From Actinomyces sp. oral taxon 171 str. F0337 (lineage in GTDB: Bacteria; Actinomycetota; Actinomycetes; Actinomycetales; Actinomycetaceae), in assembly GCF_005696555.1 (NCBI RefSeq), contig NZ_CP040005.1:372001-436000 (forward strand): a stretch of 64,000 nucleotides of DNA, in the 5' to 3' direction. The first letter of the stretch is position 1. Each line of letters starts with the position of its first letter. The notes beneath the pieces were generated by a model, which saw only the letters and a list, made by a program, of their open reading frames with translations, ran no database searches and had not been told where the DNA came from. Shown here piece by piece: positions 34,494-43,158 of the stretch. A program made the position numbers and the translations under genes.

Positions 34494-35498
34494 ATGAGCA
34501 CGCAGGTACACGGCGCTCCCGGGGCGCCCGGGTCCGATTCCGGCGACGGTCGGCGCGGTACGCGGATCGAGCGTCTGCGCGCGGCCCTGAGCCTGCCGAC
34601 CCTGCGTCGCGCCACGGGGCTGCTCGACGGGCGCCACAAGTCGGTATTCGTCGGGCGCGGGCAGGACTTCGACGACATGTCCTTCTACCGGCCCGGCGAC
34701 GACATCTCCGACATCGACTGGAAGTCCTCGGCCCGCCTGGGGCAGCCGGTCATCAAGCGCTACCAGCGCGAGTCCATGATGCCCATGGTGCTGGCCGTGG
34801 ACACCGGCCGGACCATGGCGGCGATGACGCCCTCGGGGGAGGACAAGCGCGACCTGGCCCTGGGGGTCGCGGAGGTCTTCTCCTACCTGGCTCGGATGCG
34901 GGGGGACTCGGTGGCGCTCGTAGCAGGTGACGCGGGCCGGACGATCTCGCGCCCGGCCCGTTCCGGGGCCAAGCACGTCGAGACCCTGCTGGCGTTGCTG
35001 GCCCGTACCTTCGAGGACCTCGACGTTCCCGTCGAGGGGGCGCCCCCCGGCGCCTTCGAGCTGGCTCCCGGGGCGCCTCCCTCCAGCCTGCCGCGCCTCA
35101 TGGAGCGGGTGAGCACCTGGCACCGTCGACGCAGCCTGGTCATTCTCATCACCGACACCGCCCACCCCGGCCCCGACGCCGCGACCTGGCTGCGGCGCCT
35201 GTCGATCCAGCACGAGATGATCGTCGTCCAGATCGAGGACGACGATCCGCTGCGCCAGGGCGGCGGTCGCGGGCGGGACATCGACCTGCCCTTCGAGATC
35301 CCCGCCTTCCTGCGCTCCGACTCCTACCTGGCCGCTCAAGCGGCCGTGGTGCGCGAGCAGTGGCGTACCACCGTCGAGCAGGTGCTCGACGCCCGGCACC
35401 TGGAGTACGGCGTCGTCTCCTCCGAGGAGACGCTCATCGACTCCATCGCCGAGCTCCTTCAGCGTGAGCGCGCCGCCGTGGCCAGAGGGAGGCGATGA
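34494..35498 (+). CDS. DUF58 domain protein
   Basis: 334 residues. The signature FYRPGDDISDIDWKSSARLGQPVIKRYQRE (about 60-90) is the core DUF58 motif, and the following VLAVDTGRTMAA with Asp-x-Gly resembles a degenerate VWA MIDAS. DUF58 proteins always accompany MoxR and are thought to bridge ATPase and VWA subunits. No membrane helix is evident, unlike many homologues, so it is probably cytoplasmic or membrane-associated through partners. It starts 23 bp after the MoxR stop. Confidence 0.9.
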   Translation: MSTQVHGAPGAPGSDSGDGRRGTRIERLRAALSLPTLRRATGLLDGRHKSVFVGRGQDFDDMSFYRPGDDISDIDWKSSARLGQPVIKRYQRESMMPMVLAVDTGRTMAAMTPSGEDKRDLALGVAEVFSYLARMRGDSVALVAGDAGRTISRPARSGAKHVETLLALLARTFEDLDVPVEGAPPGAFELAPGAPPSSLPRLMERVSTWHRRRSLVILITDTAHPGPDAATWLRRLSIQHEMIVVQIEDDDPLRQGGGRGRDIDLPFEIPAFLRSDSYLAAQAAVVREQWRTTVEQVLDARHLEYGVVSSEETLIDSIAELLQRERAAVARGRR

Positions 35499-35501
35499 CC
35501 C

Positions 35502-36023
35502 ATGCAGATCATGCCCCCGGTTCTCATGCCGATATGGATGGTCATCGTCATGGTCGTCGGCCTCCTCCTGGTGATCGCCTGGCTGCTGCGAACCTTCCTG
35601 GTGACTCGCCGTGACACCTCCCAGGAGGTCGGAGACATCCCCATGGCGCCTCGTGAGCGCCGCCAGTGGGGTGAGCGTCTCGGTGAGATCTCCCAGCGCT
35701 GGGACAATGGTGAGCTGGACCTGCGCGAGCTGCACCTGGAGCTCGCGGCGCTGCTGCGCGGCTTCGCCGAGGCCCGCAGCGGGGAGGAGATCACTACGGC
35801 CACGGTCTCGGAGATCCTCGACATGGCCGCGACCGCCGGGCCGAGCTCGGTGGAGGAGCGTCGACGCAGCGTGCGCGCGGCGGGCCGTCCCCTGGACGCC
35901 AACCCGCTGGGGCACGTCGGAGAGCTGCTCGCCGTGTGGGAGCAGCCCTCCTTCGACCGTGAGCCGCAGGCCGCCGCACAGGAGGCCCTCACCCACGCCA
36001 GGGAGGTGGTCACCCAATGGTGA
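35502..36023 (+). CDS. Small membrane protein of the MoxR-VWA cluster
   Basis: 173 residues. One N-terminal helix (about 8-32, MPIWMVIVMVVGLLLVIAWLL) followed by a cytoplasmic, helical, acidic domain with WDNGELDLRELHLELAALLR. Its position between DUF58 and the VWA genes is where DUF4381-like proteins occur in other MoxR operons, and it likely fills the same slot; direct sequence similarity is weak by eye. It begins three bases after DUF58 and its end overlaps the next gene by 7 nt. Confidence 0.7.
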   Translation: MQIMPPVLMPIWMVIVMVVGLLLVIAWLLRTFLVTRRDTSQEVGDIPMAPRERRQWGERLGEISQRWDNGELDLRELHLELAALLRGFAEARSGEEITTATVSEILDMAATAGPSSVEERRRSVRAAGRPLDANPLGHVGELLAVWEQPSFDREPQAAAQEALTHAREVVTQW

Positions 36024-37126
36024 TGCTCTGGTTGTTCATCGTTCTTGTCGTCATCGCCGTGGCTGCGATCATCGCGGTCCTCATCATCGACCGCCGCTCC
36101 AGCGCGAGCTCCTCCACCAGGACGCCCAAGCGGCTGCGGCCGCCCTGGGGACGCCGCGGGAAACGGGGCGTCGAGCTGCCCCGTCGCCTGGCCAACTCGG
36201 CGAGCCTGTTCCAGCTGCCGGCGGTGCGCAAACGCATCCGGGCGCAGCGCTGGCTGCACGCGCTCCTGGCGGTGATGCTGGTCTCCTCCCTGCTGAGCGC
36301 CGCCGCCATCGCCGGTCGGCCCGTGCGGGTCACCGAGCGCTCCGACGCCCTGGCCAACCGTGACATCGTCCTGTGCCTGGACGTATCCACGTCGATGGTC
36401 AGGATCGACTCCTCGGTCCTGACGACCTTCTCCGAGATCCTGGAGGACTTCGACGGCGAGCGGGTGGGGCTCGTGGCCTGGAACTCGGCTGCGCAGACCA
36501 TCGTCCCGCTGACGGACGACTACGACCTGCTGCGTGATCAGCTCCAGGAGCTGGGCGACGTCCTGGACATCGACCCGAAGAATGTCACCTTGAAGCAGCA
36601 GCGCGACTACGAGGAGGCCTTCGGCGGCACGCAGACCACCGGCGTCAACGGCTCCTCCCTGGCCGGTGACGGTCTCGCCTCCTGCGCCCAGGCCTTCGAC
36701 AATCAGGGACTGGATCGCTCCCGATCCATCATCCTGGCCACCGACAACCAGGTCATCGACCCCGACGACGAGCAGATCTACCCCCTGCCCGACGCCGTCA
36801 ACCTTCTGGCCGAGCGCAAGATCCGCCTCTTCTCCATCTACGGCGCCGACGACGATCAGGACTTCCAGAACCTGCTCGACAAGAGCCCCGAGGAGTCCCG
36901 TGAGGAGCTCAAGACCGTCACTGAGGGGCCGGGCAAGGGACGCTTCTACGACGTCGAGGACTCCGGCACCGGGGGGCAGATCGTCAAGGAGCTGGAGAAG
37001 ACCGAGGTCTCCGCGCTCGGAGGCCGTAAGCAGACCCGTCGCACCGACGTCCCCCAGCGACTCGTCATCACGCTCTCGCTGGTGCTTCTGGGCTACCTGG
37101 GACTGACCACCTGGAGGCGAGCATGA
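36017..37126 (+). CDS. VWA-domain membrane protein (first)
   Basis: 369 residues. Two N-terminal helices (about 3-24 and 84-104) precede a von Willebrand A domain with the MIDAS motif DVSTSM (DxSxS, about residues 121-126), a downstream Thr in the acidic Gly-rich region and SIILATDNQVIDPDD (third MIDAS loop), then a C-terminal helix (about 345-365). BatA/BatB-like: the VWA domain faces the outside of the cytoplasmic membrane or the cytosol between helices. Overlaps both neighbours (35502 gene by 7 nt, next VWA by ATGA). Confidence 0.88.
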   Translation: MVMLWLFIVLVVIAVAAIIAVLIIDRRSSASSSTRTPKRLRPPWGRRGKRGVELPRRLANSASLFQLPAVRKRIRAQRWLHALLAVMLVSSLLSAAAIAGRPVRVTERSDALANRDIVLCLDVSTSMVRIDSSVLTTFSEILEDFDGERVGLVAWNSAAQTIVPLTDDYDLLRDQLQELGDVLDIDPKNVTLKQQRDYEEAFGGTQTTGVNGSSLAGDGLASCAQAFDNQGLDRSRSIILATDNQVIDPDDEQIYPLPDAVNLLAERKIRLFSIYGADDDQDFQNLLDKSPEESREELKTVTEGPGKGRFYDVEDSGTGGQIVKELEKTEVSALGGRKQTRRTDVPQRLVITLSLVLLGYLGLTTWRRA

Positions 37127-38226
37127 AGCCGGTTCCGATCATCGGGGACTTCGCGTTCATCCCGGTCACCTGGTGGATCCTCGTCCTGCTCGTGGCGGCC
37201 GCCCTGGTGACCCTGCTCGTCGTCTCCCGACGACGGCTGGTCCGTGACGATGCCGAGCCGGTCGCCCGCCGGGCCTGGTGGAGGCGCCTGGCCATCGTGG
37301 TCGTCGTCGTGCTGGCGCTGGCGGGGCCGGCGATCCGCGGCAGCGAGGCCATCAGCGTCTCCAACGTGGAGATCTACATGGTGGTTGACCGCACCGGGTC
37401 CATGGCCGCGGAGGACTACCAGGGCAAGGGGCCCGAGGGCGTCGACCAGTCGGCCTCCACCAGGCTCGACGGCGTGCGCTCGGACATGCGCGCCATCCGC
37501 GATGCCTTCCCGGACTCCAGGTTCTCCATCATCGCCCTGGACAACACCGCGGCCAGGGAGCTGCCACTGACTCACGACACCAACGCCGTCGACGCCTGGA
37601 TCGGCTCCTTCAAGCAGGAGGTCACGGGCCACGCCACCGGCTCCTCGCTGGAGGTGGCGCTTCCGCTGCTGGGTCAGTCGCTGGCGCAGTCCCGCCAGTC
37701 CGACCCCAACAACATCCGGCTCGTCTACATCTTCTCCGACGGCGAGGCCACCGATGAAGGTCGTGGCGCTCTGGCGGCCGAAAGCGCCGGCGTCTCCTGG
37801 CAGTCCCTGGCCGACATCGTCGACGGCGGTGCGGTGCTGGGCTACGGCTCCACCGAGGGCGGGAAGATGCGCAGCTACGACGGCTCGCCGGCCACCGGCG
37901 AGCACACGCAGTCCGACTACATCACCGACGGCCAGGGAGGGCAGCCCGGGGTGTCGAAGATCGACGCCGACGAGCTCCAGAAGGTGGCCAAGGACATGGG
38001 GCTGCCCTACTTCCACCGCACCGGCGGCTCGGGTGACGACCCGACGAGCAAGTTCACCAACCTCGACATCGAGGCCGTCTCCTCCGACGGGCGGGCCAAG
38101 ACCAACGGCCGGGTGTACCTGACCTGGCCACTGGGACTCATCGCCTTCGGTCTGCTGCTGTGGGAGATCATCGATCTCATGCGAGCCGACCGTCGCCTGC
38201 GTCTTCTCATGGGAAGGGGAAGATGA
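37123..38226 (+). CDS. VWA-domain membrane protein (second)
   Basis: 367 residues. Helices at about 14-35 and 52-70, VWA domain with MIDAS DRTGSM (about residues 89-94; the first Ser is Thr-Gly-Ser form), FSDGEATDEG as the third loop, and a C-terminal helix (about 335-355). Pairs with the preceding VWA protein, which it overlaps by 4 nt; duplicate VWA genes are the rule in Bat/MoxR operons and suggest a heteromer. The loop with many Gly/Ser/Asp (about 235-275) is longer than usual. Confidence 0.88.
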   Translation: MKPVPIIGDFAFIPVTWWILVLLVAAALVTLLVVSRRRLVRDDAEPVARRAWWRRLAIVVVVVLALAGPAIRGSEAISVSNVEIYMVVDRTGSMAAEDYQGKGPEGVDQSASTRLDGVRSDMRAIRDAFPDSRFSIIALDNTAARELPLTHDTNAVDAWIGSFKQEVTGHATGSSLEVALPLLGQSLAQSRQSDPNNIRLVYIFSDGEATDEGRGALAAESAGVSWQSLADIVDGGAVLGYGSTEGGKMRSYDGSPATGEHTQSDYITDGQGGQPGVSKIDADELQKVAKDMGLPYFHRTGGSGDDPTSKFTNLDIEAVSSDGRAKTNGRVYLTWPLGLIAFGLLLWEIIDLMRADRRLRLLMGRGR

Positions 38227-39227
38227 TGACGATAGGAAGCACCTCCGGCGAGGTCCCCGGGCAGGGGCGGAGCGGGATCCAGCCCGGCGCCGTCAACAGT
38301 GCGCAGGGTGCGCCAGGAGCAGACCGCGCCCCCTCGGAGCAGGAGCTCGACTACCTGCAGGAGGCGGACCCGAACGACGGGGCCTCCACGCCGGACCCCT
38401 CGGCCCCCGAGGACCCCAGGCGGCGCGAGGCGCGCCTCAAACGGCGCCGTCGACTCCTGGCGATCGGTGGGGTGCCCGCCGCGCTGGCCACCATCGTCTC
38501 CCTGTGGCTCGGGTCGATCTTCCTCATCTCCCTGGCCGGAAACCGTGCCGCCGCAGCCGGCCACTACGACACGGCCCTGTCGCGCTACCGCACGGTCGCC
38601 ACGATCAATCCCTGGCTGGAGCAGTGGCGCGTCCACTTCAACCTGGGAACCGGTCAGCTCGCCGCGAAGGACCCGACCTCCGCGGTCACGACCCTCAACC
38701 AGGCTCTCAGTGAGGCCCCCAAGGCCACGGTCGACTCGAAGACCAAGGCGAAGGAGGCCGGCTCCCCGGAGTGCATGGTGCGCACCAACCTGTACGTCGC
38801 CCACCTCACGCTGGCGGCCCAGGCTCAGGAGAGCGGAAGCTCCCCGGAGGTGACCGAGCACATCGAGGCGGCCAAGAAGGCGGCCGACACCTGCGAGGTG
38901 CCGCCCCCGCCTCAGCAGAATCCCTCTCAGAGCCCGCCCCCCTCGGCCACGCCCAGCAGCGATCCGAGCTCTGATCCGTCGTCGCAGCCCAGTAGCAGCC
39001 CGAGTTCGGACCCGTCGTCGCAGCCCAGCAGCGATCCGAGCTCTGATCCGTCGTCGCAGCCCAGCAGCAGCCCGAGCTCGGACCCGTCGTCATCGAGCTC
39101 ACCGAGCGTCCGGCCGACCCCGACTCCGGTCGATGACCGGGCCAAGCGCCTCAGGGACCGTAACAACGGCAGTGCGGGGGCCACTGAGGCGCCCGGCGGC
39201 AGTGGCGGCGGCGGGAAGCCCTGGTGA
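38223..39227 (+). CDS. TPR-like membrane protein with Ser/Pro-rich repeat tail
   Basis: 334 residues. A cytoplasmic Pro/Asp-rich N-terminus is followed by one membrane helix (about 79-103) and a tetratricopeptide-like helical pair (AAAGHYDTALSRYRTVATINPW, HFNLGTGQLAAKDPTSAVTTLNQAL), which matches BatE-type TPR proteins of MoxR operons. The tail (about 220-295) is a Ser-Ser-Asp-Pro/Ser-Ser-Gln-Pro repeat encoded by two 72-bp direct repeats. Overlaps the second VWA gene (ATGATGA) and the Nudix gene (GTGA). Confidence 0.8.
   Translation: MMTIGSTSGEVPGQGRSGIQPGAVNSAQGAPGADRAPSEQELDYLQEADPNDGASTPDPSAPEDPRRREARLKRRRRLLAIGGVPAALATIVSLWLGSIFLISLAGNRAAAAGHYDTALSRYRTVATINPWLEQWRVHFNLGTGQLAAKDPTSAVTTLNQALSEAPKATVDSKTKAKEAGSPECMVRTNLYVAHLTLAAQAQESGSSPEVTEHIEAAKKAADTCEVPPPPQQNPSQSPPPSATPSSDPSSDPSSQPSSSPSSDPSSQPSSDPSSDPSSQPSSSPSSDPSSSSSPSVRPTPTPVDDRAKRLRDRNNGSAGATEAPGGSGGGGKPW
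38955..39098 (+). repeat. Two 72-bp tandem repeats
   Basis: A 72-bp unit starts at 38955 and again at 39027, differing at only a few bases; the second copy diverges near its end. In frame (24 codons), so copy-number change would lengthen or shorten the Ser/Pro tail of the TPR-like protein without a frameshift. Confidence 0.8.
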
Positions 39228-39721
39228 GCGGCTCCGATTCGGTGAAGGCCTCCCGCCTCGTCGTGGCGGCCGCGGTCCTGGATGACCTGGGGCACCCGAC
39301 GACGCTGCTGTGCGCGGCCCGGTCCTACCCGCCCGAGCACGCCGGTCAGTTCGAGCTTCCCGGCGGCAAGGTCGAGCCCGCCGAGCGGCCCGAGCAGGCC
39401 CTGGCCCGCGAGCTTGACGAGGAGATCGGCCTGAGCGCCCGCCTGGGCCCCGAGCTCATCGCTCCTCGGCATCTGGCGGTTCCGGCGCCGTCGGACAGTG
39501 GTCCCGGTGACGACGCCCCGGCGTGGCCGGCCATGCACGGCTTCAGGATGCGGGTGTGGCTGGCTGAGCCCGCCCGCCCCGGAGACCGGGGCAGGGCCGG
39601 AGCCGACCACCAGCGGCTGGAGTGGGTGCCCCTGGACCCGCCGGATCGGCTGCGCCGGCTGCCGTGGCTCGAGGCGGACCTGCCGATCATCGACGCGCTC
39701 GTGACCGCCCTGGCGCGCTGA
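39224..39721 (+). CDS. Nudix hydrolase (MutT-type)
   Basis: 165 residues. The Nudix box GKVEPAERPEQALARELDEEIGL fits GX5EX7REUXEEXGU exactly. The N-terminal RLVVAAAVL start and the later PWLEADLPIID match (deoxy)nucleoside triphosphate pyrophosphohydrolases of the MutT/CTP group. GTG start overlaps the stop of the TPR-like gene, so it is the last member of the cluster, although it may be unrelated functionally. A tandem 11-bp repeat covers its stop. Confidence 0.9.
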   Translation: MSGSDSVKASRLVVAAAVLDDLGHPTTLLCAARSYPPEHAGQFELPGGKVEPAERPEQALARELDEEIGLSARLGPELIAPRHLAVPAPSDSGPGDDAPAWPAMHGFRMRVWLAEPARPGDRGRAGADHQRLEWVPLDPPDRLRRLPWLEADLPIIDALVTALAR

Positions 39722-39773
39722 TACGGTATTGATACGGCGTTGATGCGGCGTTGAGGCGTCGCCGATACGACGG
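39719..39773 (+). repeat. 11-bp tandem repeats over the Nudix stop codon
   Basis: TGATACGGTAT, TGATACGGCGT, TGATGCGGCGT, TGAGGCGTCGC and CGATACGACGG follow each other at 39719, 39730, 39741, 39752 and 39763. Since 11 is not a multiple of three, the leading TGA creates stops in every frame. Confidence 0.75.
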
Positions 39774-39916
39774 CGGCGAGCCTAGGAGCTCGGGCGGTTC
39801 CTCACAAGGGCCGCGCGTCCTCATAAGGGTCACGCGCTCAGGGCCGTCAGCAGCGCCGCTGACGCCGACCCGTCTCAGTTTCCTGACACTTCTATCGTCG
39901 ACGTCATCTCCTGGGT

Positions 39917-39922
39917 TAGGGT
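39917..39922 (+). promoter_or_regulatory. Leaderless -10 box of TetR gene
   Basis: TAGGGT, six bases, then ATG at 39929. Confidence 0.5.
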
Positions 39923-39928
39923 GGCCTC

Positions 39929-40621
39929 ATGCCGAAGATCCTGGGTTCCTCACTGGCCGAGCATCGAGAGCGCACGCGCACCGCCCTGTTCCGCGCTCTC
40001 TCCGAGCTCATGAGCCGGCGCAGCTTCGACAAGATCACTCTGTCCGACGTCGCCAACCACGCGGGTGTGGGACGCACAGCCGTCTACAACCACTTCGCGG
40101 ACAAGGAGGACCTCCTCCTGGCCTTCATGGAGCACGAGGCCGGCCGGTACGCCGAGGAGCTCTCCCGGGCGCTGGCCGGCACCCAGGACCCGATCGACCG
40201 TCTGCGCATCTACGTGCGCCAGCAGGCCCTCATCGCACGGCACTTCCACTTCCCGACGTCGGGGCCGCTGGCCGGCTCCGTCTCGCGCGGGACGGCCGGC
40301 CGCCTGCGGGCCCACGGGGCGCTGCTGGCTCAGATGCTCTCCTCGATCCTCACCGACGCCATGGATCAGGGGCTCATCCCCTCCCAGGATCCCGAGCAGG
40401 TCATCCCCCTCATCCACGCCACCGTCATGGGCGGGCGCCCGACCCCCACGGATCCGGAGCAGCGCCGGGCCTACCTGGAGAGCCTGGACGCCTTCGTGCT
40501 GCGGGCGGTGGGGGCGCGTCAGCCCGCCCACGCCGTCCCGGCCATTCCACAGCCCCACGCCACCGAGCCCCTGGAGGGCGCCGAGGCCCCCGGTTCGCTT
40601 CATCACAGCGCGGTTGGCTGA
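39929..40621 (+). CDS. TetR-family transcriptional regulator
   Basis: 230 residues. The N-terminal helix-turn-helix (about 12-58) reads RTRTALFRALSELMSRRSFDKITLSDVANHAGVGRTAVYNHFADKEDLL, a clear TetR DNA-binding domain. The C-terminal ligand-binding half is not assignable to a known subclass; it ends in a Pro/Ala/His-rich tail. No obviously divergent target: the next gene, an M50-like protease, lies 54 bp downstream with its own -10 box. Confidence 0.9.
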   Translation: MPKILGSSLAEHRERTRTALFRALSELMSRRSFDKITLSDVANHAGVGRTAVYNHFADKEDLLLAFMEHEAGRYAEELSRALAGTQDPIDRLRIYVRQQALIARHFHFPTSGPLAGSVSRGTAGRLRAHGALLAQMLSSILTDAMDQGLIPSQDPEQVIPLIHATVMGGRPTPTDPEQRRAYLESLDAFVLRAVGARQPAHAVPAIPQPHATEPLEGAEAPGSLHHSAVG

Positions 40622-40675
40622 CAGCGTGAGCCACGGGCTGCCGCGCTTGCAGGTGGGCCTGGCAGACTTCCGCCC

Positions 40676-41383
40676 GTGAACCTGAGTTGGACTGACACCT
40701 GGAACGACCTGCTGGCCCGCGCCTCGAGCGTCGTGGGCCTGGATCCCGGCGTGCTGTGGCCGGCGCTGGCGATCCTCCTCATCGTCCTGGCCTGGGCGCC
40801 TGCCCGCCGTTGGGGACGCACCCTGGTGACGATCGTCCATGAGGCCGGGCACGCCGCCGTCGGCCTCATGGTGGGGCGACGCTTCCTCGGATTCGTGGTG
40901 AGCCGTGACCTGTCCGGGCACGCCGTCACCGCCGGCAAACCCACCGGCCCCGGCCGGGTGGCCACCTCGTGGGCTGGCTATCCGGCCCCGGCCGTCCTGG
41001 GGGCCGTCGTCGTGCTCCTGGCCCTCAAGGGGTGGGCGAGTGCGGTCCTGCTGCTGGGACTGGTCCTCCTGGCGGTCCTGCTGGTCATGTCCCGTTCGGT
41101 GCGCACAGTCCTGCTCGTCCTCCTCGTGGCCGCCTTGACCGGGGCCCTGTGGTGGTGGGGCGGGCAGTGGCGTGACGGCGTCGTCGCCGGGGTCGGGCTG
41201 GCCCTCCTCGTCGGGGCCTGGGACTCCCTGCGCGACGTCGCCGCCTCACGTGACCCGCAGCAGGACCACCGCACCCTGGCCCACCTGACCCGGGTTCCCG
41301 CCGGACTGTGGCTGGCCAGCTGGTTCCTTGTGGACGCCCTGGCCACCGGCGTCGTCGTGCTGGCCCTGCGCGACCTCCTGTGA
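40676..41383 (+). CDS. M50-family (site-2 protease-like) membrane metallopeptidase
   Basis: 235 residues, about six membrane helices. The zinc site HEAGH (in TIVHEAGHAAVGLMVGRR) and the GYPAPAVLGA turn are the signatures of the short M50 family members found in actinobacteria. The third ligand may be the Asp in LLVGAWDSLRDV. Intramembrane proteolysis of an unknown substrate is the family expectation. GTG start, with CAGACT 7 nt upstream. Confidence 0.85.
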   Translation: MNLSWTDTWNDLLARASSVVGLDPGVLWPALAILLIVLAWAPARRWGRTLVTIVHEAGHAAVGLMVGRRFLGFVVSRDLSGHAVTAGKPTGPGRVATSWAGYPAPAVLGAVVVLLALKGWASAVLLLGLVLLAVLLVMSRSVRTVLLVLLVAALTGALWWWGGQWRDGVVAGVGLALLVGAWDSLRDVAASRDPQQDHRTLAHLTRVPAGLWLASWFLVDALATGVVVLALRDLL

Positions 41384-41582
41384 GATGAGGGGTCGGGGAC
41401 GAGTCCGAGCCCGCGGCCCGAATGGCCTACGCTTCCTCCTGGCGACGTGGGGCCCGCAGTGCCCTCCCGCAGTGCCCTCCCGCCGTCCCCGCCGACGTCG
41501 CTCACCGCGAGCCCACAGGCGCCGTTGCGGCCCCGGGCTCACCCCGCTCCCGGGCACTCCGGGATTCCCTCAAGGAGAACAC

Positions 41583-42800
41583 ATGATGCTGTCCCGCAGG
41601 ACGTTCGGCCTGACCTCTCTGGGACTGGCCGTCTCGGCCACCCTCGCCGCCTGCTCGTCGAAGTCGAAGGACGAGGCCACCGAGGAGGGCAAGATGGCGC
41701 TCATCGTCTCCGATGCGGGCGAGGCCGCCGCGGAGGCGCTGTCCAAGGCGGTGGAGGCATTCACCAAGGAGACCAAGGTGGAGGTGGACGTCAAGCCCGT
41801 CTCCGACGTCTCCCAGGAGCTGGCCCGCGGGATCACGGCCGAGCCGACCATCGACGTCGTCGTCCTCAACCCGGCCCAGCTGTCCAGCTACGCCGGTTCC
41901 CTGCACTCCTGGGACAAGGGCTCGGCCGCCGTCAAGGATGCTCACCCCGCGCTGCTGACCAGCGCCACCCGGCAGGAGAGGGTCAGTGCCGCGCCCAGGG
42001 ACGTCTCCACGCTCGCCCTCTACATCAACACCTCCCTGTGGTCGGCCGCGGGGCTGAGCGAGTCGGACTACCCGACCACCTGGGAACAGCTCGACCAGGT
42101 GGCCGCCAAGCTCACCTCCGGTGGCGTCGTCGGCCTGACCCTCGACGCCACCTACACGCGTGTGGGCGCCTTCCTCGTCCAGGGCGGTGGGGGACTGACC
42201 AGCGCCGACGGCACGAAGGCCACGGCCTCCTCCGAGGGCTCGGTGGCGGGACTGACCCAGGTCAAGCAGCTCCTGTCCTCCGGCTCGGCCGGCTGGGGCG
42301 CCGACCTGTCCGCCGGGTCCGCCGCCGACGCCTTCGGTCAGGGGCAGGCCGCCATGGTGATCGAGACGGACTCCCTGGTGAAGACCCTGGCGGACGCCTA
42401 CTCGGGCGTCTCCTACAAGGTGGTCGAGCTGCCGGCCGGCAGCGGTGGCAAGGGGACCCTGCAGTTCCCCACCTTCTACGGCGTCGTCGAGGCCTCCAAG
42501 CACAAGGCCGACGCCATCAAGCTCGTGGAGTACCTCACCGCCGCCGAGCAGCAGGTGGCCCTGGCCAGTGCGGCGGGCACGGTCCCCGCGGGCAAGGCCG
42601 CCGGCGAGACCTGGAAGGGCAAGCACGCCGACCAGGCGGCATTCCAGGCCGGCGTCGAGTACTCCCAGCCCGTGCCCTCCGCCTCCGGCACCTCGGACAT
42701 CATCGCCAACTTCGACAACGAGCTGCCCGGGCTGGCCGGGGGCGACCCGGCCGGCATCCTGAACAGCGCCCAGGTGAACCTGCAGGCCGTCCTGTCCTGA
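41583..42800 (+). CDS. Orphan sugar-type ABC substrate-binding lipoprotein
   Basis: 405 residues. The signal MMLSRRTFGLTSLGLAVSATLAAC ends in a lipobox LAAC and the mature start CSSKSKDE is typical of actinobacterial lipoproteins. The mature part has the alternating pattern of family 1 (carbohydrate) binding proteins: ITAEPTIDVVVLN, STLALYINTSLW, AGLSESDYPTTWEQL, FGQGQAAMVIETD. It has no permease or ATPase neighbour. AAGGAGAACAC supplies a strong ribosome site; the true start is the ATG at 41583, not the long frame upstream. A tRNA gene converges from the other side. Confidence 0.88.
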   Translation: MMLSRRTFGLTSLGLAVSATLAACSSKSKDEATEEGKMALIVSDAGEAAAEALSKAVEAFTKETKVEVDVKPVSDVSQELARGITAEPTIDVVVLNPAQLSSYAGSLHSWDKGSAAVKDAHPALLTSATRQERVSAAPRDVSTLALYINTSLWSAAGLSESDYPTTWEQLDQVAAKLTSGGVVGLTLDATYTRVGAFLVQGGGGLTSADGTKATASSEGSVAGLTQVKQLLSSGSAGWGADLSAGSAADAFGQGQAAMVIETDSLVKTLADAYSGVSYKVVELPAGSGGKGTLQFPTFYGVVEASKHKADAIKLVEYLTAAEQQVALASAAGTVPAGKAAGETWKGKHADQAAFQAGVEYSQPVPSASGTSDIIANFDNELPGLAGGDPAGILNSAQVNLQAVLS

Positions 42801-42884
42801 CTCAGACGGGTGGCACCGGCCGACGACGTCGGGGCCGCCCCGAAGGGTGCGGATGAGTGACCCAGGAACGGAAGAACAACGAAC

Positions 42885-42915
42885 GAGGGTCCGGACCGTG
42901 ATGGTCCGGACCCTC
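42885..42915. terminator. Hairpin between SBP and tRNA-Gly
   Basis: GAGGGTCCGGACC (42885-42897) and its exact complement (42903-42915) around five bases. It lies just downstream of the minus-strand tRNA and of the plus-strand SBP gene; the minus strand then reads a T-rich GTTCGTTGTTCTTCC. Confidence 0.75.
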
Positions 42916-42919
42916 CGCC

Positions 42920-42993
42920 TGGAGCGGGTGACGGGAATCGAACCCGCGCTGTCAGCTTGGGAAGCTGAAGTTCTACCATTGAACTACACCCGC
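42920..42993 (-). tRNA. tRNA-Gly (anticodon CCC)
   Basis: Reading the minus strand: acceptor GCGGGTG pairs with CACCCGC, D arm GTTC/GAAC, anticodon stem TCAGC/GCTGA with the seven-base loop TTCCCAA (anticodon CCC), T arm GCGGG/CCCGT with loop TTCGATT, discriminator T and an encoded CCA. All canonical invariant positions are present. 74 nt including CCA. Confidence 0.95.
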
Positions 42994-43158
42994 GTGGCAC
43001 CGGTGGACGTGCGTCCCAGGTGCGTGCGGAAGTCTAACCCAGACCCCGGCCGTCTGCGCAAATCGGCCTCCAGAAGGGCCTGCGCACTGTGCAGGCGATC
43101 TCGCGCCCGCTACACTCGCTGATGGTTCCCCTGACGTCTCGATGCATGTGGTGAGCGC

